A stretch of 64,000 nucleotides of DNA from Dyadobacter flavalbus (GCF_006149045.1 NZ_VBSN01000076.1:1-64000); one strand, 5' to 3'; shown: positions 51,165 to 61,453, numbered from the stretch's first letter. Notes: generated by a model not told the origin, from the letters alone. Program-made: numbers and translations.

Positions 51165-53123
51165 TTATTTACCTGCAAGCTCGTCAACTTCAAGCATGAG
51201 GTTCTCCCACGTCTCGGTACTTTGTTGCAGCTTCTTTTTGATGTCTGAATAAGAAAAGTTCAGTTCGGCAAGCGCAGCATTGTCATTGTAGATTTTCGGA
51301 TCGGCGAGTTTCGTTTCCGTCTCTGTTTTCTTTATTTCAAGATTTTCAATACTTGCTTCCAGTTCTTCAATCTGCTTCTGTACTTTTTTCAGTTTCTGGG
51401 CATCTTCATTGGAAACTGGCTTTCCGTTACTTTTCTGAGGATTACTGTTTGCCGCCGGCTGCTGATTGCTCTTCACCTGCGGCGGCGCGCTGCTCACCAC
51501 TGCTTTTTCACTGACAGCAGACTGCAATCCGCGTTCTTCCACCCAGATCTCATATTCTTCATAGGTTCCCGGATATTCTTTTATCTTGTGATCTTCAATA
51601 TACCATATTTTGTTGGCTATGTTTTCGACGAAATAACGGTCGTGGGAAACAACAATGTAACTGCCTTCATACTGCTGCAATGCCTGAATAAGGATATTCA
51701 CCGATTGCATGTCAAGGTGGTTTGTAGGCTCATCCAGAAGCAGGAAATTGGCTTGTGAAAGCAACACTTTGGCTAATGCAACTCTGGACTTTTCACCTCC
51801 TGAAAGCACTTTGATTTTCTTGAACACGTCATCGCCTGAAAAAAGGAAGCAGCCAAGAACCGTTCTCAGTTCAGTTTCTGTTTTGTTCGGATTGGCGTAT
51901 TTAAGCTCTTCGATCAGGTTATGGTTAATATTCAGCGATTCCAGCTGATGCTGTGCATAGAATGTAAAAGATACATTATGCCCGAGTCTTCTTTTCCCTT
52001 CAATGGGCTCCGTTCCGGCAACAACGCGCAGAACCGTTGACTTTCCACGGCCGTTGGCCCCGATCAGCGCAATCTTGTCGCCCCGCTCCATGCTGATGTT
52101 CGTGCTGTCCAGAATAACTTTGTCGCCGTAAGCCTTGGACGCATCTTCCAGCTGGAAAACATGCCTTCCCGGCTGTGTTGTGAACTGAAAGCGGAAATGG
52201 ACTTTTGCATTTTCATCCACTACCTGATCCACAACTTCCATTTTGTCCAGCGCTTTTACACGGCTCTGAACCTGACGGGATTTTGTTGCTTTTGCTTTGA
52301 AACGCTCAATGAAACGCTCCGTCTGACGGATTTTAGCCTGCTGGTTTTCATATGCACCGCGCTGGATTTCATTGCGTTCTTCTTTTTCCTCCAGATAGTA
52401 AGAATAGTTTCCGGCGTAATAATTCAGCTTGCCGCCTGAAACTTCCACCGTTGTATCAATGGTATTATCCAGAAACTGCCTGTCGTGAGAAACCACAATA
52501 ACCGCGCCTTCGTAACTCTGCACGTATTTTTCCACCCATTGAATAGAAGGCAAGTCAAGGTGGTTGGTCGGTTCATCGAGCATCAGCAGCGAAGGCTTTT
52601 GCAAAAGCAGCTTGGCAAGCATGACCCGCATGCGCCATCCTCCTGAAAACAGTCGCAGCGGCCGGTGAAGGTCATCGGTCGAAAATCCCAGACCTTCCAG
52701 AATGGCTTCCGCTTTGGACTGGATGGTATAACCGTCCAGCGCGTCAAATTCATCCTGAACTTTCGCCAGTTTGTCAACAAGTGCATCCGTGTAGTTATGC
52801 TCCATATCATGCAGGATCTTGTCAATCTGAATCTGAAGTAGATTCTGGCGTTCAAACGCCTGCATGGCTACAGAAAGAATCGAATCGTCACTTTGGTAGG
52901 AAAGCAGATCCTGATTCAAAAATCCTATGGTGCAGTCGCCTGCTTTGGAAATATTTCCGCCGTCCGGCTGAAATTCCCCGTTTATCATTCTGAGAAGCGT
53001 TGACTTTCCCGTGCCGTTCAGGCCGATAAGGCCGATTTTCTGTTTGGGCTTGATATGCAGCGAAGCACCGTCATAAAGTGCACGGTCGCCAAGAAAGTAA
53101 CTGAGGTTTGTAATCGCGATCAT
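51165..53123 (-). CDS. ABC-F family ATP-binding protein
   Basis: A 652-residue soluble protein with two ABC ATPase domains and no membrane part. Domain 1 has Walker A GLNGTGKSTL near residue 36, signature FSGGWRMR near 160 and Walker B LLMLDEPTNHLD. Domain 2 has GANGRGKST near 353, LSGGEKSR near 440 and FLLLDEPTNHLD. A charged linker with YAGNYSYYLEEKEER joins them, and the last 90 residues form a Lys/Glu-rich coiled coil after a Ser/Pro/Asn-rich stretch. ABC-F proteins act on the ribosome to rescue stalled peptidyl transfer or to protect it from antibiotics; the Uup/YheS-like features here suggest the general translation role. Confidence 0.93.
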   Translation of the reverse strand: MIAITNLSYFLGDRALYDGASLHIKPKQKIGLIGLNGTGKSTLLRMINGEFQPDGGNISKAGDCTIGFLNQDLLSYQSDDSILSVAMQAFERQNLLQIQIDKILHDMEHNYTDALVDKLAKVQDEFDALDGYTIQSKAEAILEGLGFSTDDLHRPLRLFSGGWRMRVMLAKLLLQKPSLLMLDEPTNHLDLPSIQWVEKYVQSYEGAVIVVSHDRQFLDNTIDTTVEVSGGKLNYYAGNYSYYLEEKEERNEIQRGAYENQQAKIRQTERFIERFKAKATKSRQVQSRVKALDKMEVVDQVVDENAKVHFRFQFTTQPGRHVFQLEDASKAYGDKVILDSTNISMERGDKIALIGANGRGKSTVLRVVAGTEPIEGKRRLGHNVSFTFYAQHQLESLNINHNLIEELKYANPNKTETELRTVLGCFLFSGDDVFKKIKVLSGGEKSRVALAKVLLSQANFLLLDEPTNHLDMQSVNILIQALQQYEGSYIVVSHDRYFVENIANKIWYIEDHKIKEYPGTYEEYEIWVEERGLQSAVSEKAVVSSAPPQVKSNQQPAANSNPQKSNGKPVSNEDAQKLKKVQKQIEELEASIENLEIKKTETETKLADPKIYNDNAALAELNFSYSDIKKKLQQSTETWENLMLEVDELAGK

Positions 53124-53232
53124 GCTGCAAAGGTACGGCGAAAGATGGAGATAGTAAAAGTGTAATTGTTGGAATAGTTATAAAGACATACGCATGGCGC
53201 AGTATTTGTAAGTTTTAATGTAAATTTGATAT

Positions 53233-53817
53233 ATGAACAATCTGTTTCCCATATTCCTGAAACTTGAAAACCTGCATACGCTCATTGTCGGAGGCGGTTA
53301 TGTCGGCCTGGAAAAGCTGACGGCTGTCCTGGACAATTCGCCAATGGCAAAAGTCACTTTGGTTTCGCCCGAAATCAGGCAGGAAATCCTGGATATGGCT
53401 GAACGGAATTCTCGGATTAATTTAATCTTGCGCAAATTTGAAGACGAAGACCTTTCGGCAAAAGACCTTGTAATTGTGGCAACGAATGACAAGGAAGAAA
53501 ACAAAAGGATGTGGGAACTGGCACGGACAAGGCACATTCTGACCAATGTGGCCGATACGCCTGCCATTTGCGATTTTTATCTTTCGTCCGTTGTCCGGAA
53601 AGGTAACCTGAAAGTGGCGATTTCAACCAACGGCATGTCACCGACTTTTGCCAAACGCCTGAAAGAAGTGCTCGGCGATGCGCTTCCGGATAATCTGGAT
53701 ACGGCTATGGAGCAGCTTAAAGCCGTCAGGGATATGCTGAAAGGAGATTTTGCCCACAAAGTAGAAGAACTTAACCGCATTACAGCCGTGCTGACTACAA
53801 AGAACAACGGCGAATAA
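53233..53817 (+). CDS. Precorrin-2 dehydrogenase / sirohydrochlorin ferrochelatase
   Basis: A 194-residue Met8/CysG-N-type protein that oxidises precorrin-2 to sirohydrochlorin with NAD and may insert iron to yield siroheme. It begins NNLFPIFLKLENLHTLIVGGG with the dinucleotide motif GGGYVGLEK near residue 18, then LVIVATNDKEENKRM near 78, NVADTPAICDFYLSSVVRKG near 100 and ISTNGMSPTFAKRLKEVL near 132. The Asp in the ADTP segment is the residue known to matter for both reactions. It lacks the methyltransferase part found in CysG fusions. No other siroheme or sulfate-assimilation genes are near. Confidence 0.92.
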   Translation: MNNLFPIFLKLENLHTLIVGGGYVGLEKLTAVLDNSPMAKVTLVSPEIRQEILDMAERNSRINLILRKFEDEDLSAKDLVIVATNDKEENKRMWELARTRHILTNVADTPAICDFYLSSVVRKGNLKVAISTNGMSPTFAKRLKEVLGDALPDNLDTAMEQLKAVRDMLKGDFAHKVEELNRITAVLTTKNNGE

Positions 53818-54164
53818 ATGCTTTCCGGATTCCGGCCGAAAAAACCAGAGTTCAATTTCAGGAAGTTTATAAATGCTTGAAATATTGTAAAATACACTTG
53901 CTGCCGGCACAATAATCCGGGGTTTTGCATTGTTTTACATTAAAACCGACGCCGGTTTCCAGCCTCTCCGCATCCGTAATTTATTCTGCTTAATACCGTC
54001 GTTACCAACTACGGTCATTTTGTTTTTTTGTGTAAATGCTTTTGAAAAGATATATCGACATTCCTGTTAAAATACTTTTCGTTTTTTACCTTGATAATTC
54101 GTATTATTGAATTCATGATTATTTAAAGCCCGTTAATTCAGAGTCAGACTTATACTTACTTTAT
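53818..54164. other. Intergenic region upstream of the SusC gene
   Basis: This 347-bp AT-rich stretch should contain the promoter of the four-gene SusC locus. The best -7 candidate, TATTATTG near 54102, deviates from TAnnTTTG and lacks a clear partner. I see no reading frame with coding character, no hairpin with a T-run after the upstream gene, and no repeat. Confidence 0.4.
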
Positions 54165-57100
54165 ATGGATGTTTTTTATCGGATCAGTGGCCTGAATCGG
54201 CTTCTAGTGCTGTGTTTAAGTTTAATTCTCCTGCATCTTTCTTATTCCTCATTTTCATTGCCTTTGGCAGCTATTGATGTAAAAGGCGTTGTCAGAAGCG
54301 GTTCCGGCGAATTACTGATCGGTTCTACAATCCGTGTGAAAGGAACGCAGCAAGGAACGGTCACCAATGAAAAAGGTGAATTTGTGCTTACGGATGTGAA
54401 TGAAGGTGCCACGCTGGTTATAACAATGATCGGGTTTTTGCCGAAAGAAGTTAAAGCTGCCAGAAACATGAGTATCGAGCTTGCAGAAGATGCGGTCGGC
54501 CTTCAGGATGTTGTCGTAACGGGTTTTCAGCAAATTGACAAGGATAAATTTACCGGCTCGGCCGTCACGCTTAAAACAGACGATGTTAAAATCGACGGTC
54601 TGCCGGATGTAAGCCGCATGCTGGAAGGCCGTGCTGCGGGTGTTTCCATTCAGAATGTTTCAGGTACTTTCGGCGCTGCTCCGAAAGTAAGGATCAGAGG
54701 CGCCACTTCACTGAACGGCGACAACAAGCCTTTGTGGGTTGTGGACGGCGTTGTGCTGGAAGATATCGTGAATATTTCCAATGACCAGCTTTCCAGCGGC
54801 GATCCGACTACTTTGCTCGGTTCTGCCGTTGCAGGTATCAATCCCAATGACATTGAAACCTTTGATATCCTGAAAGATGCGGCAGCGGCAGCGTTGTATG
54901 GTGCACGTGCCATGAACGGCGTGATTGTAATTACAACCAAGCGCGGTAAAAGCGGCAAGCCGGTTATTACTTATTCCGGCAATTTCAGCACGCAGCTGAC
55001 GCCTTCTTACAGGAACTTCAATATTATGAATTCGGCCCAGCAAATGTCTGTTCTGGGCGAGCTGGAAAGAAAAGGTTATCTGACTTCTTCCGTTCTGTCC
55101 AAGCCGGATTACGGCGTTTACGGCAAATATTACAATTCCGTGACCGGTGATGACGAGGGAAATTTTCCGGTAGCGAACACGCCGGAAGCAAAAAGGGATT
55201 TCCTGCTCAGATACGCCAGAGCCAACACAGACTGGTTTGATGTGCTTTTCAAACAGAACTTCATTCAGGAGCATTCGGTGAGTGTTTCCTTTGGTACGGA
55301 TAAATCAAACTCCTATTTTTCAACAAGTTATCTGGATGATAATGGCTGGACGATTGCCGATAAGGTAAAAAGGTATACGCTCAACTTTAAAAATACCTAC
55401 AACCTTTCAGATAAAATCACATTGGTGACTTCCACGCTTGCATCGGTAAGAAGGCAGCAGGTGCCGGGTTCGTTAAGCCGCAGAAGCAACCCGGTAGAAG
55501 GGAAATTTGACAGGGACTTTGATATAAACCCGTTCAGTTATGCACTGAATACAAGCCGTACGCTTACTGCGTACGATGAGAACGGCAACCTTGAATTTTT
55601 CAGAAGAAATTTCGCTCCTTTCAATATTGTTCATGAACTGGCAAATAACAAGATCAACCTGAATCTGGCAGATATCAAATTACAGGGTGAATTGTCCTAC
55701 AAAATTACGGATCATTTGACCTACGATTTTCTGGGTGCATTGCGCTACACACAGACCGGGCGCGAACATATTATTACAGAAAATTCAAACATGGCAAATG
55801 CATACCGCGCTGCCGATAACTCAACCATTGCACTAGCCAACAAATACCTTTATACAGATCCCGACGTGCCTAATGCCTACCCGATTGTCGTATTGCCGAG
55901 CGGCGGTTTTTACAACCGGACTGAAGATCAGATGTTGTTTTACAATGTTCGTAACAATTTGAGGTTCAATCAGACTTTTGCGGCAAGGCATGCGGTTAAC
56001 TTACTTGCGGGCTCCGAAATAAAATATACAAACCGGCAGAATTCCAACAATACAGGCTACGGATTTCAGTATGAGCAGGGCGGAACGCCGTTTGTGGATT
56101 ACAGGATTTTAAAGCAAACCATTGAAAGCAATTTTCAGTATTATGGAATGAAAATGGATTACGAACGTTTTGCCGCATTTTACGGAAGTGCCGGTTATAC
56201 GCTCGATGACAAGTACAACTTTACAGGCTATATCCGCTATGACGGTTCCAACGGATTCGGGAAATCGGCGAGGGCTCGCTGGCTGCCAACTTACACCGTT
56301 GCGGGATCGTGGAATTTTGACCGTGAAAATTTCTTCAAGAATTTCAAATGGCTGAGTATGGGCCGTCTTCGTGCAAGCTATGGACTTTCTGCGGATACCG
56401 GCCCGGCAACCAATACGGCCGCATTGTTCCAGAGTATCATTACGAGAAGGCCGTATACCGACGAAAAAGAATCGGCTACGCAACTGGCATCGCTTGAAAA
56501 CACGGAGCTTACGTGGGAAAAACTTTACAGCGGCAACGTAGGTGTGGATCTTGGATTTCTTGCCAATCGCATCAATCTTTCGGTAGACGGCTACATCAGG
56601 AACAGCTTTGACCTGATTGACAGAATCAAAACGTCAGGCATCGGCGGGCAGATTTACAAGGTTGCAAATTATGCCGATATGGAGTCGCATGGTGTGGATG
56701 TTTCCCTGGACGGAGTGCTTTTCAAAAGCAAAGACTGGGATTTCCGTTCCAGAGTCACGGTCGGTTATGCCAGAACGCTGATTACACATGTCGATAACAA
56801 TCCGAATATTTTTGAGCTTGTGAAGGCAGAAGGCGCCAATGTGCAGGGCAAGCCGGTAAGAGGGTTGTTTTCAATTGATTTCAGATCGCTTGACCCGAAA
56901 ACAGGCGTTCCGATATTTGTGAACGAGACCGGAGAAGTCAATTCGGATGTATATCTTCAGGACCAGAATGTGAATTATCTGAAATATGAAGGCCCGGTTG
57001 ATCCGCCCATTACCGGCGGTTTCAATAATACGCTGACATACAAGGATTTTACACTGAATGTGTTTCTGACTTATCAGGCCGGAAACAGGATCAGGCTGAA

Positions 57101-57533
57101 TCCTTTATACAAAGGTTCGACGCTAAGCAGCAATTCGTTCAGCGATCTGGATGCCATGCCGAAGGAATTTCTGGACAGGTGGGTTATGGCCGGTGATGAA
57201 GCCAGCACAACCATGCCATCCATCAGTGACATGCTTCAGCAGCAGTATCTTACCGGAACTTATCCGTACAATATTTACAACTACTCAACCGAACGTGTTG
57301 CCAAGGGCGACTTCATCCGTCTGAAATCGGTTTCATTACTGTACCGGGTTCCTTTGCCGGTTGCGGTAAAGGCAGGTTTCAAGGCCGCAAGCATTCAGCT
57401 GTCGTCCATTAATCCATGGCTGATTTATGCGGACAAAAAGCTGAAAGGACAGGACCCCGAATTTTTTAATTCCGGCGGCGTTGCCCAGCCGATCCAGAAA
57501 CAGTTTACCGTAGCCATCAAACTGACGTTATAA
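54165..57533 (+). CDS. SusC/RagA family TonB-linked outer-membrane channel
   Basis: A 1122-residue TonB-dependent transporter. A signal peptide ends near SLPLA, then comes the carboxypeptidase-like regulatory domain (VKGVVRSGSGELLIGSTIRV...NEKGEFVL), the TonB box region LQDVVVTGF near residue 120, and the SusC-type plug with VRIRGATSLNGDNKPLWVVDG and AAALYGARAMNGVIVITTKRG near 245. The rest is a 22-stranded barrel ending FTVAIKLTL. It works with SusD to import a large nutrient. Followed by SusD, an HExxH metallohydrolase and a DUF4302 protein. This set suggests a substrate other than a common glycan, as no glycosidase is present. Confidence 0.95.
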   Translation: MDVFYRISGLNRLLVLCLSLILLHLSYSSFSLPLAAIDVKGVVRSGSGELLIGSTIRVKGTQQGTVTNEKGEFVLTDVNEGATLVITMIGFLPKEVKAARNMSIELAEDAVGLQDVVVTGFQQIDKDKFTGSAVTLKTDDVKIDGLPDVSRMLEGRAAGVSIQNVSGTFGAAPKVRIRGATSLNGDNKPLWVVDGVVLEDIVNISNDQLSSGDPTTLLGSAVAGINPNDIETFDILKDAAAAALYGARAMNGVIVITTKRGKSGKPVITYSGNFSTQLTPSYRNFNIMNSAQQMSVLGELERKGYLTSSVLSKPDYGVYGKYYNSVTGDDEGNFPVANTPEAKRDFLLRYARANTDWFDVLFKQNFIQEHSVSVSFGTDKSNSYFSTSYLDDNGWTIADKVKRYTLNFKNTYNLSDKITLVTSTLASVRRQQVPGSLSRRSNPVEGKFDRDFDINPFSYALNTSRTLTAYDENGNLEFFRRNFAPFNIVHELANNKINLNLADIKLQGELSYKITDHLTYDFLGALRYTQTGREHIITENSNMANAYRAADNSTIALANKYLYTDPDVPNAYPIVVLPSGGFYNRTEDQMLFYNVRNNLRFNQTFAARHAVNLLAGSEIKYTNRQNSNNTGYGFQYEQGGTPFVDYRILKQTIESNFQYYGMKMDYERFAAFYGSAGYTLDDKYNFTGYIRYDGSNGFGKSARARWLPTYTVAGSWNFDRENFFKNFKWLSMGRLRASYGLSADTGPATNTAALFQSIITRRPYTDEKESATQLASLENTELTWEKLYSGNVGVDLGFLANRINLSVDGYIRNSFDLIDRIKTSGIGGQIYKVANYADMESHGVDVSLDGVLFKSKDWDFRSRVTVGYARTLITHVDNNPNIFELVKAEGANVQGKPVRGLFSIDFRSLDPKTGVPIFVNETGEVNSDVYLQDQNVNYLKYEGPVDPPITGGFNNTLTYKDFTLNVFLTYQAGNRIRLNPLYKGSTLSSNSFSDLDAMPKEFLDRWVMAGDEASTTMPSISDMLQQQYLTGTYPYNIYNYSTERVAKGDFIRLKSVSLLYRVPLPVAVKAGFKAASIQLSSINPWLIYADKKLKGQDPEFFNSGGVAQPIQKQFTVAIKLTL

Positions 57534-57588
57534 AAGTGCATAAGCCGGGAATGTTGAAGTTCAGAATGATTTTATGTATCCGCGAAAT

Positions 57589-59058
57589 ATGAAAAGCCTA
57601 TTTTACAAGAAATTTCTACTGATTATACCCGTACTGATTTTTTCAGGCTGCGATGAATTCCTGTCTACAGAACCGGATAGCACGCGGGCAACGATCAGCA
57701 CGCCGCAGCAGGTTTCACAATTACTCACAACCGCTTATCCGCAGGCCAATTACATTGTGTTTGCAGAAGCCATGAGTGACAATGTCGGGGATAAAGGAGT
57801 AGGCGAGGACGATAAGACGAACCTTGCATCGTATATTTTTCAGGAAGTGGAAGCAACCGTGGACGATTCGGACTCTCCCGACTTGTACTGGGCAGAATGC
57901 TACCGTGCCATTTCGGTTGCCAATCAGGCGCTTCAGATTATTGAGACTTCCGACGATCCTTCCCGGTTTTCGGCGCAAAGGGGAGAAGCACTTCTTGCAA
58001 GAGCTTACGCCCATTTTATGCTGGTTACTTTTTTCAGCAAGTTTTACGATCCGGCACAGCCGAACACCAATCCGGGGATTCCTTATGTAACGGAGCCGGA
58101 AACAGTCGTAATCAAGAAATACGAAAGAAAAACAGTAGCTTACGTGTATGAAATGATAGAAAAAGACCTGCTGGAAGGATTGCCTCTGATCAGCGACGGT
58201 TCTTATTCCGTTCTCAAATATCATTTTAACCGTGCAGCTTCCTATGCATTTGCCACCCGTTTTTATCTGGTTAAAAAAGATTATGCAAAAGTACTGCAGT
58301 ATGCCAATCAGGTTTTTTCGGAAGGCAGTATTGCCGATTATCTGAGGCCGTGGAACACAACTTACTCCTCTATGTCGCCGGAGGAATTATTCAATACTTA
58401 CTCACGTGCCAGCGAAAATGCCAATTTGTTACTGATTGAAACGGCTTCCACCTATGCCCGCTTTGTTGCCAATTACCGATATGGACTAACTTATGCAAAA
58501 TGGCTGGAAATATCTTCCGGCGAAGGCGTTATTGCAGGATCGGCAAATCTGATTTATCCGTTGTATTACCGCGGCGATAACAACTATTTTATTCCGAAAC
58601 TGAAGGAGTACTTTGTACGTGAATCGGTAAATGCTGAAATTGGGCTTCCGTATGTGATGCTGCCGGCTTTTACAGCAGAAGAAGTTTTGTTCAACCGTGC
58701 AGAAGCCAATGCATATCTGGGCAATACAGCGGCTGCTCTTGCTGACCTGAATGTGTTTGCAAGTAAAAGGGTAAGCAATTACAACGCCTCAAAACATGTA
58801 ATTACAACGGCAAGTATCCGCAGCTTTTTCGGGACTTCCAACGTAAGGCAGGGATTGGTCAATACAGTACTTGCGCTGAAAAGGATTGAATTTGTGCAGG
58901 AAGGAATGCGGTGGTTTGATATTCAGCGACATGGTATTGAGGTGGAGCATGAAACTGTTTTCGGAGCAGTGATTACGGTTCCGGCCAACGATCCGAGGCG
59001 TGTTTTACAGATTCCGCAATCCGCAACCATTTCAGGAATTGCACAGAACGACAGATAA
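57589..59058 (+). CDS. SusD/RagB family nutrient-binding lipoprotein
   Basis: A 489-residue surface lipoprotein from the ATG at 57589, with the signal ending LIFSGCDEFLS. Typical SusD features are WAECYRAISVANQALQIIE near residue 104, GEALLARAYAHFMLVTFF near 140, NPGIPYVTEP near 168 and the C-terminal RIEFVQEGMRWFDIQRHG near 435. The chain ends LQIPQSATISGIAQNDR, the shorter ending seen in the branch of SusD genes that accompany metallohydrolase lipoproteins. An upstream ATG at 57574 adds five residues. It caps the SusC channel encoded 55 bp upstream. Confidence 0.92.
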   Translation: MKSLFYKKFLLIIPVLIFSGCDEFLSTEPDSTRATISTPQQVSQLLTTAYPQANYIVFAEAMSDNVGDKGVGEDDKTNLASYIFQEVEATVDDSDSPDLYWAECYRAISVANQALQIIETSDDPSRFSAQRGEALLARAYAHFMLVTFFSKFYDPAQPNTNPGIPYVTEPETVVIKKYERKTVAYVYEMIEKDLLEGLPLISDGSYSVLKYHFNRAASYAFATRFYLVKKDYAKVLQYANQVFSEGSIADYLRPWNTTYSSMSPEELFNTYSRASENANLLLIETASTYARFVANYRYGLTYAKWLEISSGEGVIAGSANLIYPLYYRGDNNYFIPKLKEYFVRESVNAEIGLPYVMLPAFTAEEVLFNRAEANAYLGNTAAALADLNVFASKRVSNYNASKHVITTASIRSFFGTSNVRQGLVNTVLALKRIEFVQEGMRWFDIQRHGIEVEHETVFGAVITVPANDPRRVLQIPQSATISGIAQNDR

Positions 59059-59077
59059 CATTTTGAAACTTTACGAT

Positions 59078-60004
59078 ATGATCATTAATAAAATACCGGG
59101 ATTTTTTCTTGCCGTGCTGCTGATGAGTGTTTTGCTGAGCGGCTGCAAAGAAGAGGAAATAGGCGAAGTGGATGATATATCCGGACTTGGCGGCAACGAA
59201 TGGGTTAAGGGCCCGCTGGACAAATGGATACTGGACAGTCTGGTTACGCCTTACAACATTTCAGCCAAATACAAATGGGACCAGTTTGAATTCGGCAACA
59301 TTACAAAAAACCTCGTGCCGCCGGATGAAGCACAGGTGGTACCGTTGTTAAGTTCCATTAAAAGGGGATGGGCCGCTCCTTACGTTGAAGAAGCCGGAAA
59401 AGTGTTTTTTAACAAATACTCGCCCAAGTTCTTCATTCTTTCGGGAAGTAATGAATACAATACAAACGGAACCATAACGCTGGGAACTGCCGAAGGCGGA
59501 CGCAAGGTGATTTTGTACGGCGTAAATCTTTTCAAGGTAAAAGGAATGACCGGATATGATGCGGCAAGAGATTCATCTTTTGTTAAGCAATGGTTTTTTC
59601 AAACGATACATCATGAATTCGGCCATATTCTGCATCAGACGGTTCTGTATCCTGTAGAGTATAAAAGTGTAAGTGCCGGCGTATATCAGGGCGGAAACTG
59701 GATCAACTGGGACGATGCATATGCACGGAGAAACGGGTTTATTACCGCTTACAGCTCTTCCAGCTTTGACGAGGATTTTGTTGAAATGATTGCCATCATG
59801 CTGATTGAAGGCAAAGCCGGTTTTGATAAAATAGTAAACAGCATTCCGGAAGGAACCAGTGAACAGGGTATAACCCGCGCTCAGGCACAGGCTGCGCTGA
59901 GGCAAAAAGAAGCCATTGTTGTGGCATATTATAAAAATACGTGGAAGATAGATTTTTACAGCCTTCAGGCCAAGGTCAGGAAATCCATGAACTCGCTTTT
60001 TTAA
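59078..60004 (+). CDS. Substrate import-associated zinc metallohydrolase lipoprotein
   Basis: A 308-residue lipoprotein with signal VLLMSVLLSGCKEEE. The zinc site HHEFGHILHQ lies near residue 185, and a further downstream acidic segment DEDFVEMIAIMLIEG near 235 supplies a likely third ligand Glu. This is the family found as the third gene of certain SusCD loci in Bacteroidota (TIGR04549). The fold is that of a putative zinc-binding metallopeptidase; its natural substrate is unknown. The ATG at 59078 is used, since the longer frame from 59000 overlaps the SusD gene and spoils the lipoprotein signal. It is 19 bp behind SusD and 53 bp ahead of DUF4302. Confidence 0.88.
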   Translation: MIINKIPGFFLAVLLMSVLLSGCKEEEIGEVDDISGLGGNEWVKGPLDKWILDSLVTPYNISAKYKWDQFEFGNITKNLVPPDEAQVVPLLSSIKRGWAAPYVEEAGKVFFNKYSPKFFILSGSNEYNTNGTITLGTAEGGRKVILYGVNLFKVKGMTGYDAARDSSFVKQWFFQTIHHEFGHILHQTVLYPVEYKSVSAGVYQGGNWINWDDAYARRNGFITAYSSSSFDEDFVEMIAIMLIEGKAGFDKIVNSIPEGTSEQGITRAQAQAALRQKEAIVVAYYKNTWKIDFYSLQAKVRKSMNSLF

Positions 60005-60057
60005 CAGAAATATCAAACCAGTTTTTGCAAGCTATTCCAATTACAAAATTATTCCGG

Positions 60058-61365
60058 ATGAAAAAGTCCATATTATACCTGCTGTTTCTGAGTGCTGCTT
60101 TCCTGTCATGCGAAAACAAGGACGATACCGTTTTTGAAGAAACAGCGGACGTTCGCATCAATGCTGCTCTTGCATCTTATGAAAAACAGCTGGTGGAAGC
60201 GCCGTATGGATGGAATGCCGTGGTTTATCCGGCACTCGGAGGTAGTTATGGCTTTTATTTCAAATTTGACGACAAGAACCGCGTGGTGATGTATTCGGAT
60301 TTCAGCAATGAAGCGGCGGCAACTTCCAAGGAAAGCAGTTACCGGCTGAAAGCCTTGCAAACACCCACTTTGATTTTTGACACGTATTCGTATCTGCATG
60401 TGCTTGCAGACCCCGATCCGGAGGCAAATAATGGTGTAACCGGAGTTGGGCTTGGTGCCGATTTTGAGTTTAGCATTTTTCCGGATTCTGTGAAAACGGA
60501 TGTAATTTCACTGGTCGGAAGAAAAAACCAGAGCCGGCTTGTGCTGACAAAAGCCACGCAGGAACAATCGGCTGCATACCTGAAAGGTGATCTTGCAAAA
60601 GGATTGTTGTTTAATAATATAGAAAAATATCAGACTTATTTCAAGCGTGTGACACTAGGCGGCGTAACGTATGAAATATCAGCCAACCCTATTGACAGAA
60701 CAATGAAGCTGACATGGCTGGACGGCAATGCGCCCAAGACTTTTACAACCAATTATTATTATACATCCTCGGGTGTTGCTTTTGTTTCTCCGCTGACGAA
60801 CGGTTCACAAACTATAACCGGTTTCAGTAATATAACATGGAATGCAGCCACTCTTCAGCTCGGCGTTTCGGCCGGCGGTTCTACGGCCATTGTACAAAGT
60901 GCTCCAAAACCCTTGTCAGTTGATGCAGGCGCTGCAAAAAGATGGTGGCAGTCCCCGATAGAATCGGGAGGTGAATGGCGGTCTGACAGTGCATTTCACG
61001 TAAACGGAGCGGATGATGCATACAATGTCAGTACATTGAAAGTGGATCAGGGATTTTATGTGTTTTATGTTTATCAGCCGGGAATCAATGCTAAATATGA
61101 CTTGTTCGGACCTGCATTTGTAGTGGGTAATGCATTGACACTAGAATACGCCGATGCGCCGGCGACGCCAACCTTTGCAGCTGACGGCAGAATAATTTTC
61201 ACCAAATACGGCACATTCGGGGAGTTTCCGAAAACGGGGCCGGCTGTAAGTACATCCAATTTGCTGTTTGATACCAGCGGCTATTACATGGTTCAGACCT
61301 CGGCAACAACTTATGATATGGTAAGTGCCAAAGACGCCAAATCCTGGATAAGCTGGTACAGATAA
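60058..61365 (+). CDS. DUF4302 domain-containing lipoprotein
   Basis: A 435-residue lipoprotein (ATG at 60058, signal ending FLSAAFLSCENKDD). The family pattern is clear in the first part: RINAALASYEKQLVEAPYGW near residue 40, followed by YPALGGSYGFYFKFDDKNRV and DFSNEAAATSKESSYRLKALQ, then LIFDTYSYLHVLADP. The second half is beta-rich and ends AKDAKSWISWYR. DUF4302 proteins occur as the fourth gene in SusCD loci with the HExxH lipoprotein and probably sit on the cell surface to bind the imported nutrient; this is inferred from context. The gene ends the operon at a strong terminator. Confidence 0.87.
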   Translation: MKKSILYLLFLSAAFLSCENKDDTVFEETADVRINAALASYEKQLVEAPYGWNAVVYPALGGSYGFYFKFDDKNRVVMYSDFSNEAAATSKESSYRLKALQTPTLIFDTYSYLHVLADPDPEANNGVTGVGLGADFEFSIFPDSVKTDVISLVGRKNQSRLVLTKATQEQSAAYLKGDLAKGLLFNNIEKYQTYFKRVTLGGVTYEISANPIDRTMKLTWLDGNAPKTFTTNYYYTSSGVAFVSPLTNGSQTITGFSNITWNAATLQLGVSAGGSTAIVQSAPKPLSVDAGAAKRWWQSPIESGGEWRSDSAFHVNGADDAYNVSTLKVDQGFYVFYVYQPGINAKYDLFGPAFVVGNALTLEYADAPATPTFAADGRIIFTKYGTFGEFPKTGPAVSTSNLLFDTSGYYMVQTSATTYDMVSAKDAKSWISWYR

Positions 61366-61383
61366 TCATTTGTAAAAGGTATT

Positions 61384-61425
61384 ACAACAAAAAATCACTT
61401 CTTTACGGAAGTGATTTTTTGTTGT
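61384..61425. terminator. Bidirectional terminator between two SusCD loci
   Basis: A perfect 18-bp stem (61384-61401 with 61408-61425) with a 6-base loop has A- and T-runs, so it can stop both the DUF4302 transcript and the opposing SusD transcript. Confidence 0.92.
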
Positions 61426-61453
61426 TCAGTAGATTGTTTAAAACGCAGTATTC

